From Paratrimastix pyriformis (lineage: Eukaryota; Preaxostyla; Paratrimastigidae): a stretch of 49,003 bases of DNA. The notes beneath the pieces were generated by a model. It saw only the letters and a list, made by a program, of their open reading frames with translations. It was not told the DNA's origin and did not search any database. The stretch is from contig JAPMOS010000217.1 of NCBI GenBank assembly GCA_027972325.1, positions 1 to 49,003 on the forward strand, read 5' to 3'. This document shows positions 1-10,833 of this stretch, in pieces. Within the stretch, counting starts at the first letter, position 1; every line of letters starts with the position of its first letter. Both the position numbers and the translations under genes were made by a program.

Positions 1-6
1 TAAAAC

Positions 7-246
7 TCATTGATTTTGATTGCATTTCCTTTCGAGGTCTGAGTTCTGTGTAGTGTGTGATTTGAATAATAGCCGTTGCCATAGTGTGATAATTAATATC
101 ATACTAAGATAAAAAATACTCAAATTAAAAATCTTACCTATTTGCTGCTCTCGACACTTGTTCTTCAACCATTTTTTACCTTGGTTCTGTAGCCTTCTCA
201 TCTCCCAATAGGCATTGTAAAGGTTAAGGTAATTGTCATGTAACAA
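7..246 (-). CDS. hypothetical small protein, possible membrane segment
   Basis: An open frame of 79 codons lies at the left edge. It is basic at the N-terminus and has one hydrophobic stretch in the middle (rich in I, L, F), so it could be a small membrane protein of the viral fossil. I do not recognise a family. It lies upstream of nothing informative and may equally be chance in AT-rich DNA. Confidence 0.2.
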   Translation of the reverse strand: MLHDNYLNLYNAYWEMRRLQNQGKKWLKNKCREQQIGKIFNLSIFYLSMILIITLWQRLLFKSHTTQNSDLERKCNQNQ

Positions 247-295
247 AGCTTGATCACCAAAATGTTGTGGTCTGCTGTCACTTTCTCGAATAGTT

Positions 296-1182
296 CTAAG
301 AATCTGCCTTCTTCATACACGACATATAATCATGATAAATCATGTCTTTCACTGAGTCATTCTTGGTGTAATGGACAAAACAGTAATTGGTGTTCTGCCT
401 TGTTCTTGGTGAAATACCTGTTGGAATTTGTGTTGTAAGAATGACTGAGATGTTGTATCTTCTGTGATTGCAAAACAGACTGCCTAAAATATTACTTTGG
501 TGTAACTTGTTGTTGCCATCTAAGATATCGTCGAATATCAATAAGACTGACTTTTACCTTTTGTCTTCTCTTGGAACTTGATGAGCTTCTCAATGAATAA
601 TGGTGTCTCATCATCGTCAAAGCCTCCAAAACATCTGTCATCTGGAATGTTCCCTAACTCTTTCTGATATCTGTCTTTATTGTCTTGTGCGACAGTAAAT
701 AGGTAGATCTTGTCGATCTCACTTCGTATCTGCTTTATAATGGAGAACTGATGTCGTTTTACCACTCTCTTTCATACCATAATGTAGTGAAATAAAAGGC
801 TCTTTCTTGTTTTTGAACCTATCTACAATCTCTAATGAACTGAACTTAGGCATTTTGACATTACCTACCTTGACAATGCTTGCATCATCTTCTTTTACTT
901 CAGGTGGAATAAAGACAACTTGTTTCTGCTCAATTTGCTCATCTTCTTTCTGCTCTTCTACTTCCGCCTTCTTCAATTTCTTCTCTTTCTTATCTTTAGT
1001 TACCTTCTCTTTCTTCTCTTTCTTCTCTTTGGAGGAGCACATTTATGCTTCTTAAGCCACTTCTCACTCTTATATTCTTTCCCACACTCAGGACACTTAT
1101 AAACTGTAATGTCCATATCATTATGGACATTCGAATGAATGGTTTCACCATTCTTTGCCTTAACTGAGTCAGACGACATTTT
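296..1182 (-). pseudogene. A32-type DNA packaging ATPase, broken
   Basis: The product is a FtsK/HerA-superfamily ATPase of the poxvirus A32 type, which pumps the viral genome into the capsid. Visible parts in order: an N-terminal C2H2 zinc finger (YKCPECGKEYK), a long Lys/Glu-rich stretch, a Walker A motif (GMKESGKTT), a Walker B-like motif (MIFDDI) and an ILTTQ stretch resembling the downstream sensor region. The zinc finger ahead of the ATPase is seen in some giant-virus and PLV relatives. The gene is broken, with about three breaks. The ATG at 1180-1182 is the natural start, since a divergent gene begins about 60 bases away on the other strand. Confidence 0.75.
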
Positions 1183-1242
1183 GAATTGTAACTATAATCT
1201 ATGAAAAAATATTTTGTGTGTGAACTGTATTAGTTAACTAAT

Positions 1243-2236
1243 ATGTCTGACAGTGTATCTGAATCTGATGAGGATTTACAGTCTTTTGTCTCTTCATCGA
1301 GTGAAATATCTATACCTTATGGAGATGATGAAAATAGTGAAGATTCTCAAAGTGTCAATGATGATGCCTCAGTTGAATCAAATACTGATACTGAGGTCTG
1401 ATGATGACTCAAAAGATGAGTCTAAAGAAGAGCCTAAAGAAAAATCGTCGGATGAACTGATTGATAATATGGACTTCCTTCTTCGTAAGACCAACTACAC
1501 AATGAAATACCTGATGGTAAAATTGTGTTTAAGACAAAGGAACAAGTCGAAACTGAACAAAAACTCATGCAACAGGCTGTAGAGAATTCGAACAACAACA
1601 GGAACAAGCAAAACAAGCACTCAAAGCACGTCCAAGAGCACCTCGTGCAATTCATTTCCCTAAGCAAAGAAACCTAAGAAGGCAAAGATTTCACTCAAAC
1701 GTGAAAACGACATCAATGAGCTGCTCGTACTGACTAATCAACTCGGTATGGACCAAGAAAATACAATGTGGCATTCTTCGCCGCAATGTCTGATGATGAA
1801 CTGATGCAATTCAAAATTGACCTCTTTAAAGTTGTTGATGCAAAAATGGATGAATCCTTTCAGTAGCAAACATGTAACTGAAATGCTGCTTAAGACTGCT
1901 GATATAACTGAAAAGATAATGCCTAAATACCTTCATGGTTATCGTGACTCATTGGAATGTTCTCAAGAGGAGATTCAAAAATGCCTCGATGAAATGATTA
2001 AGAATGGTGATATGGAAGGCTTATTAAAGTCTAAGATGATGCAACCTAAGTATCAATTGATGATGATTCTCGGTGGAAACTTACTCGGACAAGTCAGTTC
2101 TAATATGAAAGCCGCTAAGTCTGTTGTCGTTAAAGCAAAAGAAACCCTCGACACTGTCCAAAATCACACCCGTGTCGCAAACTGTATTACCACGTTCGGC
2201 TACATCGGAATCGGATGTCTTCTTCTAATCAACTAA
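1243..2236 (+). pseudogene. acidic viral protein with C-terminal hydrophobic segment, broken
   Basis: The N-terminal part is very acidic and Ser-rich (runs of D, E and S). The middle is Gln/Lys-rich and the C-terminal part is helical, ending in a hydrophobic segment (YIGIGCLLLIN). It is divergently placed from the packaging ATPase, so the two probably shared a promoter region at about 1183-1242. I do not recognise a family. The acidic head and membrane tail would fit a virion or scaffolding protein, but that is a guess. About three breaks are present. Confidence 0.4.
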
Positions 2237-2277
2237 GTATCTTCTTCCTAATTCTTATTTGGCCTTAATTTTTATCC

Positions 2278-2695
2278 ATGAATAGTATTGAATCATTCAT
2301 GGCTTCTGACACTAAATCTGCAATCGACCTAAAGACATCACCATCAAATCAATCAGTGGTGTCTCATTGTAGCTTATCACTAAAACTCTGTCACTGCGGG
2401 TGATTATGCTGACTATCTAAATGTCGGGCTGGCTGGAGCTGGTGGACTTACAATTGTGGCTCCTATTCTACAAAATCTCCTCGATGGAAGAGACCTGATG
2501 GCTGGATTATCATTCGACTCAACCATGCTAAAGAATGCTCTCGTTGATGGTGGCATGTCAATGGCTGTGTATCTGGCTCTTCGTTTTGCATTCGGTTCAA
2601 AACTTGATGTGAGTCTGCTCAATCGTTATGTAGGTGTAATTTGCTCTGTAATCGGCGGTGACATGATTCGTCCTTACATCCTCTCTAAGCTATAA
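2278..2695 (+). pseudogene. small hydrophobic viral protein, broken
   Basis: The clear part encodes about 79 residues with alternating hydrophobic and polar helices (ILQNLLDGRDLMAGL, then ALVDGGMSMAVYLALRF, then VGVICSVIGGDMIRPYIL). This looks like a small membrane or membrane-associated protein. It lies 40 bases after the previous gene in the same direction and just before the fibre gene, consistent with a late virion gene cluster. I recognise no family. About two breaks are present upstream of the clear part. Confidence 0.35.
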
Positions 2696-2745
2696 ACTCA
2701 TCGTCAATCAACACCTTAATCTTTTCATGTTTTTGTATTTTTCTA

Positions 2746-5722
2746 TTGCGGTTATATAGATGGAACCACAAAAGAAAGTCATCTTTACTGATAGAATCTC
2801 TCGCTAACACTTTTGGTTACGATAGAGTAGCTGTCGAAACTCAGAATGAAAATCCTCTCGAACTTAGATGTGATGCTGTTCTAAAGAAGGATGTGACTAT
2901 TGATGGAGAAACTGTGTTGGAAACAATCTTACAATCAATGGTGGAACTCATACAGTCAATGGTGAAACTACATTTAATGGACTCGTCAAATTCAATAGTG
3001 ATGTCATTTTGCCTTCTGCTCCTATTCCTGACATGTCAATTGGACAACTGTCTAATGTGGATGTGTCAACTGGACTTGTCGATAAACAAATACTGCTTTA
3101 TGATGCTACTTCTCAATGCTGGAAGAATTCTGCTGCAAATGAATCAACCACTGCTAAATACAATACCATCACAGAAATGTCTGCCGGTAATGGCACTTCA
3201 GTTAATAATGTTCTTCTGGCTTCTGGAAAAATCACCGCAACTAATGCACAAATCACCTCTTTTACCACCGCTGGATTGGTTCATTGTGACGCCTCTGGAA
3301 ATATCATCATCAACTTTGATAAATTCTGATATTACTGATGGCACAATTAATGATTCTAAACTTAACACTATTAGCACCGCTGGAAAATAGCTAACTCTGC
3401 TACAACTGCTACTGATGCAAGTTCTGCCTCCACTATTGTTCTTAGAAATGCAAGTGGTGACACTAAAGTAAACAATCTCTGCAAACACTGTATTAGCAAA
3501 CTCTGTCAAATCAGTGACTTCTGGAAACTTAGACATTCAATCAAATGGTAATGTAAACATTGATATTGATAATGACAATAATGAAACGGGCAAAAACTTC
3601 ACTGTAACTACAAACAATGGCGCCTCTACATTGTTCCAAGTGAATGATGCTGGAAAATTATCATTCCTACAATGGCTTCTGCTAATATAGTTCATTCCAC
3701 TGCAACTGGTGAATTGGCTGTATCTAAAATCATATCGACTGATATCGTTGATGGAGCTGTGACTGATGCAAAAATAGCCTCTTTATCTATTCTAATGCGC
3801 CTTCAACAATTGTGCAACGTGATGTTAATAGCAAAATATACTGTGCTACTGTGGTAGCTGATAAAGTGGCTCCTACTGGTGCAACATTGAGTGTTCCTGC
3901 TGCTATCTCATGCAATTCTATCACTTCTGGTGCTGTTCTATGCACTGGAACTCTAAAGACTACAATAACAGATGCTCCAATCCTCGGAACTGACTCATCT
4001 GGATATGTTGTAACTGGTGCTTTTCCACTCGCTGTAACGGCTAATTCAATAACAACTACTGGTGGCAACTTAATCATAAACAATCCAATAGCTGTTGACA
4101 ACATAATTCCTCTTAATACTTCTCTCAAAATAGGTAACTTCACAGTAAATTCCACTGACACCACATTCGAAAATGCTGATAACACTACCTTCACTATTAA
4201 GTCAAAAGGCAACATAAAATACAATAGTGATTACAATGCTAATGACACTTCTCCAAATCATACATTCACTATTGGCGCAACTGACATGCTTTCTATATAT
4301 TCCAATAAAGTTAAGACTGCATTTCCATTTGAATGTCCATTTATTGGCTCAAACACTGGCTCTCTCAAAATATCAATGTATCCTTATGGTAACACAAACT
4401 GGGGCATTTATCAAGCAAGCTCTGGTGCAAATGCTGACTTCTCTGGTACTGGTTCTGCATGCGCCGGCTTTGATATGAACAATGCAATTCGATTCCGTGT
4501 CTATGACAGTTCTTCAACTGGAATAATCTTCGAAAACTCAAACAATGTATGCAACTTCTCTGCAAATGCTAACACTGGTACTTTCTGGACTCGTGGACTG
4601 CTGACGGCTGGTGGAAATTTGGCAAGTCCAAAAATTAGCTCGGTGGCATCTTCTGCAAATCTCGGGCTTAGAATTGGTTTCAATGGAACTGTTGATAACG
4701 CCTGGGGCGCTTACATGTCTGCAACCACTTCATTTGACAATTCAACTGCATGCGTTGGAAATGATTTCTCTGGTCAAGCACTTCGACTTCGTGCATATAA
4801 CAATGCTAACTGCGGTATGATATTCGAAAATAGTGACAATGTCATGAACCTCTCATGCAATGCAAACAGTGGTAATCTTTGGCTACGTGGCATGGCAACA
4901 CTGAATGGTGGCTTAAAACTACCTAACAACACCTCCGGATATCTATATAGTGATGCAAATGGTAATATCACCGCAACTACTGTAACTTCCACTTCTGCTC
5001 AGTCTCTCGCTGCTAATAGTGGCTCTTCCACTAATATCTCATTGAATAATAATCTTATTAACATTTCTGGTGATACTACAAGTTCATACTTTAATGCAAA
5101 TAACGCTAACTTTGGAGTTGTTTTTAATGTTGGAGGGGCTAATGTGATTAACTTTGGTAAGACTCGTGTGACTTCACCTGTCATATTAGCTACTGCTCAA
5201 TCAACTGGTGATTCTCTGCAAATGTACATCGATACTACTGGAAAAATACATGTTCCTACATCCTCAATTCGATACAAGGAAAACGTAATGGATATGGCTG
5301 ATACGTCATATTTATATAAGTTACGTCCCGTCAATTTCAATTACAAGGCTGATGAGAAAAAGGTCAAATGCTATGGTCTAATAGCTGAAGAATGTGTTGA
5401 TGTATGTCCTGATTTAGTATATTACAAGGATGGCGCTGTTGAAGGTATTCGACAAGATCGTTTGCCTTTCATGATGCTCAATGAGATGAAAAAACTAAAG
5501 GCACATTGTGATTCATTAACAATTGAAAACGCTTCACTAAAAGCACAAATAGAAACATTGAAAACTGCTGTAGCGGAAATCAGACAGATGATTTCTGTTA
5601 CTTTCGAAACGACTCAACCTTCATCAATTGACAATGGTAAGATGGCATTTTATGTCGCTGATGACTCAACTCTGAAGGCAACATGGAAGATAAACAATGT
5701 ACGACAAGCTACCAATATTTAA
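2746..5722 (+). pseudogene. fibre-like virion protein with S74 intramolecular chaperone domain, broken
   Basis: This is a long beta-structured repeat protein rich in N, T, S, G and A, typical of trimeric viral fibres or tail spikes. Short repeated units (for example NxWGxYxxxSxxxxDFS, then CxGxDxxxxAxRxRxY) recur at about 4400-4480 and 4700-4800. The C-terminal part (about 5260-5560) matches the endosialidase chaperone (peptidase S74) domain: SSIRYKENV, then LRPVNFNYK, then YGLIAEEC, ending in a coiled coil. In phages this domain guides trimerisation and then cleaves itself off. A similar fibre occurs in some PLVs and giant viruses. About four breaks are present, all in the N-terminal third. 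Confidence 0.75.
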
Positions 5723-6393
5723 GCAAAAAGAGACTTTGAATTGTCTGCTTTCTTCTTCCCTTCTTTCACTATAAGTAGCTGTTTGCATGAGGCTGAGATT
5801 CCATAATGCTGCTTATCATCAACCCATACTTTAAGTTGGACTATCATTTTAACTGTGCTACCTGGATTGACGGCTTTTCGTAAATCCTCGTTTGTTTGTA
5901 TTGTTGTGTCCTGTTTTACCTCACCATCTTCATCTTTTCGGAAGACACTCGGATACAGTGTATCTGCATATCCAACTGCTACTTTATAGTAGCTCGGAAA
6001 CTTGTCATTATCACTCGTCTTGGCAAATGATTTGTATTGAAATTCATCTGGTTTGCCTTCTTCAAAAGTACCATTCACAATGCTTTCCACATTGTTTTGA
6101 CAGTACTTCTCGAGCTTGTCTATCATCTTCTTAAAGTCATCGCCTACATTCTCAACTGGTAACCTGATGGTTTTAGTGTTCTCGTAAAAGTTCACTCCAT
6201 AAGGTCCTAAGTCGATTTGTGGCGTCTGAACTAAGAGGTTACTACCATTATGTTCAATGTGACACATCTTCATTGTCTTCTCTTGCTTCCTGGACGATTC
6301 AGATAAGGCTTCAATTGACAGCTTCTTAACTGTGAAATCGTTCGGAATGATCACAACTGGCATATCAGACTCAACAGATTGCTTGCTTGACAT
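5719..6393 (-). CDS. DUF5871-like viral protein, looks whole
   Basis: An uninterrupted 224-codon frame, convergent with the fibre gene and overlapping its end by four bases. The core contains LLVQTPQI, a YGVNFYENTK stretch and a conserved YADTLYPSVF-like region. This resembles the DUF5871 proteins shared by giant viruses and PLVs, which start with an 'LLVQTP...G' block. Their function is unsettled and a nucleic-acid-binding role has been suggested. The start is the ATG at 6391-6393, followed upstream by AT-rich DNA. It is the only gene of the fossil that looks whole. The family call is from memory of motif shape and is uncertain. Confidence 0.55.
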   Translation of the reverse strand: MSSKQSVESDMPVVIIPNDFTVKKLSIEALSESSRKQEKTMKMCHIEHNGSNLLVQTPQIDLGPYGVNFYENTKTIRLPVENVGDDFKKMIDKLEKYCQNNVESIVNGTFEEGKPDEFQYKSFAKTSDNDKFPSYYKVAVGYADTLYPSVFRKDEDGEVKQDTTIQTNEDLRKAVNPGSTVKMIVQLKVWVDDKQHYGISASCKQLLIVKEGKKKADNSKSLFA

Positions 6394-6430
6394 TAGTGGT
6401 TATTATATACTAACTATAGATAATAATTTT

Positions 6431-7330
6431 TCTTAAAATACCTTTACTGATTCAGTGATTATAATGAGTGCGCATTCTGATGAGATATTCCTCATTATAT
6501 CGTCAGTAGCTCATCAAAATTGCGCTTTATTAGCCTTATAGCTCAAATGATGAAACGCTGTTTTTTATCTCTTTGAAATAGAAGGTAAATCTGATTGATT
6601 TCTCTTTCAATTCATGTCAAAGCTGAGTACATTTTCGCTTTAAAGGGCTCGGTGCTGAAATCAAATTTCATATTGTTTTATCATTTTGTCATACTTTTCC
6701 ATTTTCTTAGAATCAATTATTTGAGCTGATTCAATCAAAAAGAATGCATCATTTACTTAAGATTGATGCATTATTTAATGATCACTTTTGAAAAGCACTT
6801 TTGTCACAATTTTATTTTGAATGAAGAGATAAGCTGTTTCTGATTGAATTCTCTTTCGTTTGATGCTTAAGATGATTGAATTGTTTGATTTGACAAAAAT
6901 GGCAAAATAATTTCTGGGACAAAAAAAATGGAAAAAAATTGAAAATGCATGGAGAATTCGCTTTTTGCCTCTAATTTCGTTTGGAGCTCGAATGAATTGA
7001 TGCTTAAATCATTCCAAGCTGATTAAAATAAAATGCTCGTTTTACTTAAAAAACATTGAGAAAAAAGATTTTGCTCTGAAGAAATCGATTTTTGCCTCAA
7101 ATAACGTTTGTAGCTCAAGAAAATTAATGCTTAAATCATTCAAAGCTGATAAAATAAAATGCTCCTTTTCAATAAAAAATAATGAGAAAAAAAGATTTTG
7201 TTCTGAAGAAATCGATTTTTGCCTCAAATAACAACGCAAGCGTGAAAAATTGTGTGTGAAAATCGATTGTCTCAGAACTCTCCTTTTATAACTACTATCG
7301 TTTCCCTTTTTTTGAACAAGTTACTGACTG
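6431..7330. other. AT-rich stretch without genes between viral fossil and PMI element
   Basis: About 900 bases of AT-rich DNA with no convincing open frame. It contains many near-repeats of motifs such as GCTTAAATCATT and TTTTTGCCTC, the best-ordered part being the 127-bp tandem array. It may be the terminal non-coding region of the viral element or host DNA. Base composition switches sharply to GC-rich at about 7330-7400. Confidence 0.6.
6951..7232. repeat. 127-bp tandem repeat, about 2.2 units
   Basis: The block CGxTTTTTGCCTCxAAT recurs at 6959, 7086 and 7213, exactly 127 bases apart each time. Between these points the units share GAATTxATGCTTAAATCATT and AAAATAAAATGCTC. The second and third units are closer to each other than to the first. 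No coding is seen. Confidence 0.85.
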
Positions 7331-7394
7331 CACATTCCTTTCGCTTTGTTCGGGTTGTTAGGGGGGGGCTCTTCGATCTCTCTCTGTCGGAAAA

Positions 7395-10300
7395 GTGCCA
7401 CGGCAAGAGGGCCCATGTGCTGCTGAGCTCCATCGACCCCTGCCCGAGCCTCGCCCGGCCCCTTGCCTACGAGCGCCTCGGAGCAATTGTGGAATGGTTC
7501 GAGAAGCTGGGAGCGGCCGTCCTGTTCAGCATAATCGTCCAAACGTCGGCCCTGGACGAGGCTCGATACCAGGTGGTCGACGGCTCGCACCGGTCTGACA
7601 ATGCTCTTTTTTTGGTGGATCGGCCTCTAATCGTGCCCCTAGGTTCCAGGTTGCGCGCATCATCGTGGACCCGCGCCGGGTCTCCGAGTTGCCGCCCGAG
7701 ATCACCGCAGAACAGCGGACCGAGCTTCGCCAAAGGGTGGAGAAGCTCAACAAGCTACACCCCAGATCCGGCAGGTCTCTTGCACGTTGTCTCCGCCCTC
7801 ATAACAACGCACCTCTTCCCCTGCACAGCACCTGAAGGAGGACTACATCGACGTGGCCGTTTACAACACTCTCGATCCGGAGGCCATGCTCGAGCTGCAA
7901 CATCGGGTCAACCTGCTTACTCACGACGCGCGGTTTGGAAGCAGCACCTTCGACGTCCTGCTGAACCTCAAGCGTGCATCCCTCCAAGTCTGTCGTCTCC
8001 CGTCTATTGATTATCATCACCCCACCTCCCCGCCCTTATCAGGCCCCAAGCGCTACATCCGTGAGGATCCTGACTTTGCCACACATTTGGAACCCGCCCT
8101 CAAGGAGCTGCACTTCCCCAAAGGCGAAGACGCCCCGGCCAAGCTTGTGAAGATTCTGGAGTGCTTCTCCCTGGAGATGCTGTGTGCCCTCTCCCAGCTC
8201 CCGGTTGAGCGACAGCCGTCAGCCACGAACCTGTGGCGCATCTTTGAGGTCCGCATGCACCAACCATTTCCACGCTGCCGCTCACACGTCCCTGCCCGCC
8301 AGGCCAGGGATGCGGAGATGAATCGGTGGCTTGCTCGCGCCATGTTGGAGGGGTCGTTCAGTGGTTCTGAGGCCACCTCTACTGCAGCGGCCGATCTCAA
8401 GAAGCCCATTCGGCAGGCCGAGCAGACCTTCATGCTGCTCGAGGCCCACGATGCAGCTGAGGTGGCCGCCGGAGACCACCCCGTCCTCTACCTGCCCCCG
8501 ACGAGGCCGCCCGGGAGATCCTGCGGTGCCATCTCGTCCGGACCGAGACCTTTGCCTTCATGAACTGCCTCAACGTGCGGCCCTTCCCATTCCGCAAGGG
8601 CAAGGTTCGACTCCCGGCCTTCTCCGAGGAGCTGGGTGAGCTGGGCTGCCCGTTCGAGCGCCTCAACGAGACGGACGTTGGCAACATGCCCCAAGAGATC
8701 ACCTTCATGGACGGCCGGCGTCTCTCCGAGTTCGAGTTGGTCCTCGGCTACTGGCTGGGGTGGTGCGCGGCACAACTGCCACCGGCAATGCAGGACTACC
8801 TGATGCCCGAGCACTGCCCGTACGCCCGGCTCTGGGAGGAGATGGGCCACCACGACATCCCCGTGCCAGCAAGCGCATGCTGAAGACCGTCGACCGGGAA
8901 CTACGTGAGGAAAGGCGGGCACTCCGGGAGGAAGCCGCCTCCGAGCACCCAGAGCCGCCGAAGTCAGAGCCGGCCAAGCGGGCCACCCTGAAGGCGCTTC
9001 TTTCCCAAGCCGAGCCGACCTCCGAAGCCGAGGCCAAGGCGGCGGAGGCCGATGACGAGTATGAGGTCAAGGCCTGCGCACTCCCACCGGAGTCGGCCAC
9101 CGAGGAAGCCCAGCCTTCGTCGAAACCGGTGCCCGAGCCCGAGCCCAAAGCCAAGCCCCGAGCCAGCCAGGCCAAGCCGCCGCAGCCCGCCCCCAGGCCA
9201 AGCCGCCGCAGCCCGCCCCCAGGCCAAGCCGCCGCAGCCCGCCCCCAGGCCAAGCCGTCGCCTCAGCCCCAGCCGGCTCAGCCTCAACCCCAGACCCCGG
9301 CCCAGGCCCAGCAACAACACTCCAAGCCACCGCAGCAGCGTCAGTCGCCCAGGCCACCACCAAGCCCGCGTCCGCTGCGCCTCGTTCCGGCCCCCAGCTG
9401 CTTTCCGCACCCGCGGAGGGCCACGATCCCTCATGGGAAAACCTTGGCCCGGTTCTACTGCGGGGATGCCGAAGCGATCTTGTTTCGCGCGAAGGATAAT
9501 CCCGGCCGTGTCTGCAGTTTCCAACTTGTTGGATCCCCACTAACATCCTCGTTTCATTCAATAGACACTGTATACCTTGGCCGTGTTGGATGCTCCCTGG
9601 GGCATTACCGACGACCCTCGAGACAGACCCACCCCGGACTACGGATCCCTGGCCCAGTACCTCGACTCGTTCATTGCCCCCAATGGTACCATCATTGTGA
9701 TGGATACCGAGGCCAACTTGTCCCAGCAATGGACGCCGGCTCTCGAGTGCTTCAATTTCGTGAGCGATCACCGAATTCGTGCCATCTGGGGAAGTCCGTG
9801 ATTCATTCCCTTCACGAGACAATTGGTTTTAACTTGTCCTTCTTCATCACTTCTTCGCGCAGATTACCTCGAGGAGGCCAACCCCGGCCGTCGCTCTCAC
9901 CGGGAGCCCCGCCCTGAGAGGTGGAGCTGCCCATCGAGGTCTTCCAGCGAGGCCACGAGGGGCCCGTCAACTGGCGCTGGGATGTACTGTGCCCTTCTCC
10001 GAGTGCGAAGTTGGCCGAGATGAACGCCCGGGCCAACCCGCGCACCAACGCGGTCTACCTGCGGCACCAGGCGGGGCAGGCCCGCTTCGCCAAGCCGGCC
10101 GATCTTTACGTCTACCTCTTCCGCCGCTACGGAGGGCCGGGCCCTGTGTTGGACTGCTACTGCGGCTGTGGGCCAGCTCTCTTGGCGGCAGAGGCCACCG
10201 GAACGCGCGTTGATCTAATTGACCGGGCGCCTGCAGTGGAGAGCCTCATGATCGGCCACGTGCCTCCGGTGCTGGTGCACCAGCAGGACGAAGCATACCT

Positions 10301-10633
10301 GCCCCTCGAAGCCCACGAGACGGAGCTTTGCAACGTCGTTGCACCCCCTGTCGACGAATGGGACCTGCATCTTCCTCTGCCCCCTCAAGAAGAACCTGCC
10401 CCGCCTCAACAAGAAGAGCAGGCCTCCGAGCAGACCACCACCGCCGAGCAACAACAACAAGAGCAGGCCTTCGAGCTTCAAGACGACCAAGAGGGCCCCT
10501 CATCCCCGCTCCCGATGATCAGCCTTATCAGTGGCCTCCTCCTTCCGACGAGCTCAACCCGCTGCTGGACCCGCTCAGTCCGGATGCTTTGGGCGAGGAC
10601 CTTCAGCCCGAGGAAATCGAGGACTTGCCGTAA
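7395..10633 (+). pseudogene. ParB-like / beta-class DNA methyltransferase protein of PMI element, broken
   Basis: The N-terminal part resembles a ParB/sulfiredoxin-like domain: SSIDPC at the start of the fold, a helix followed by a VLFSIIVQT strand, then YQVVDGSHR at 7567-7593, matching the ParB 'vvdGhhR' box. A Pro/Ala/Lys-rich linker with a 27-bp repeat follows. The C-terminal part is a DNA methyltransferase: LAVLDAPWG (DPPY-type motif IV, 9580-9603), then KPADLY (motif X) and VLDCYCGCGPALLAAEATG (motif I-like, 10146-10202). The motif order IV, X, I is that of beta-class N6-adenine/N4-cytosine enzymes. ParB-methyltransferase fusions are common in phages. It ends in a Gln/Glu-rich tail. Several breaks are present, and coding seems also to be divided by short intron-like gaps. 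Confidence 0.6.
9168..9260 (+). repeat. 27-bp coding tandem repeat, about 3.4 units
   Basis: The unit begins CAGGCCAAGCCGCCGCAG and starts at 9168, 9195, 9222 and 9249. It encodes a nine-residue Pro/Ala/Lys-rich repeat in the linker of the PMI methyltransferase protein. Confidence 0.9.
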
Positions 10634-10833
10634 CTTGTAATACAATCCCTCTTTTCGATCCTGATTTTTTTGGTTTGTTTTTCTAAGAAACACGATACAT
10701 CGAGAAATTGCCTCGATTGAACAACAAGCCACCGGGGCGGGATCGGGACCCGGAGGGGGTCTGGGACCGGGAGTAGTGCTCGCTGGACGGGCTGCATGAC
10801 CAGGGTGATAGCCACTCCTGTGGCGCCTCTGAT

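Larger units (their letters stand above)
1..6430. mobile_element. Polinton-like virus (PLV) fossil, left end outside window
   Basis: An AT-rich block sits beside very GC-rich DNA and carries genes typical of Polinton-like viruses or related small dsDNA viruses: an A32-type genome-packaging ATPase, a trimeric fibre-like protein ending in an S74 chaperone domain, a DUF5871-like protein and small membrane proteins. Genes lie on both strands, as in viral elements. No capsid, polymerase or integrase gene is visible, so only part of the element is inside the window. It is broken: I estimate eight to ten breaks over five genes, while one gene looks whole. Composition and decay suggest an old or at least inactive integration. 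The right boundary is inferred from the last viral gene, not from a terminal repeat. Confidence 0.7.

Noticed and set aside
8760-9917. Long Pro/Ala/Lys open frames on both strands around 8700-9900
   Set aside because: Very GC-rich DNA keeps several frames open at once. Only the frame carrying the recognisable domains of the PMI protein was kept.
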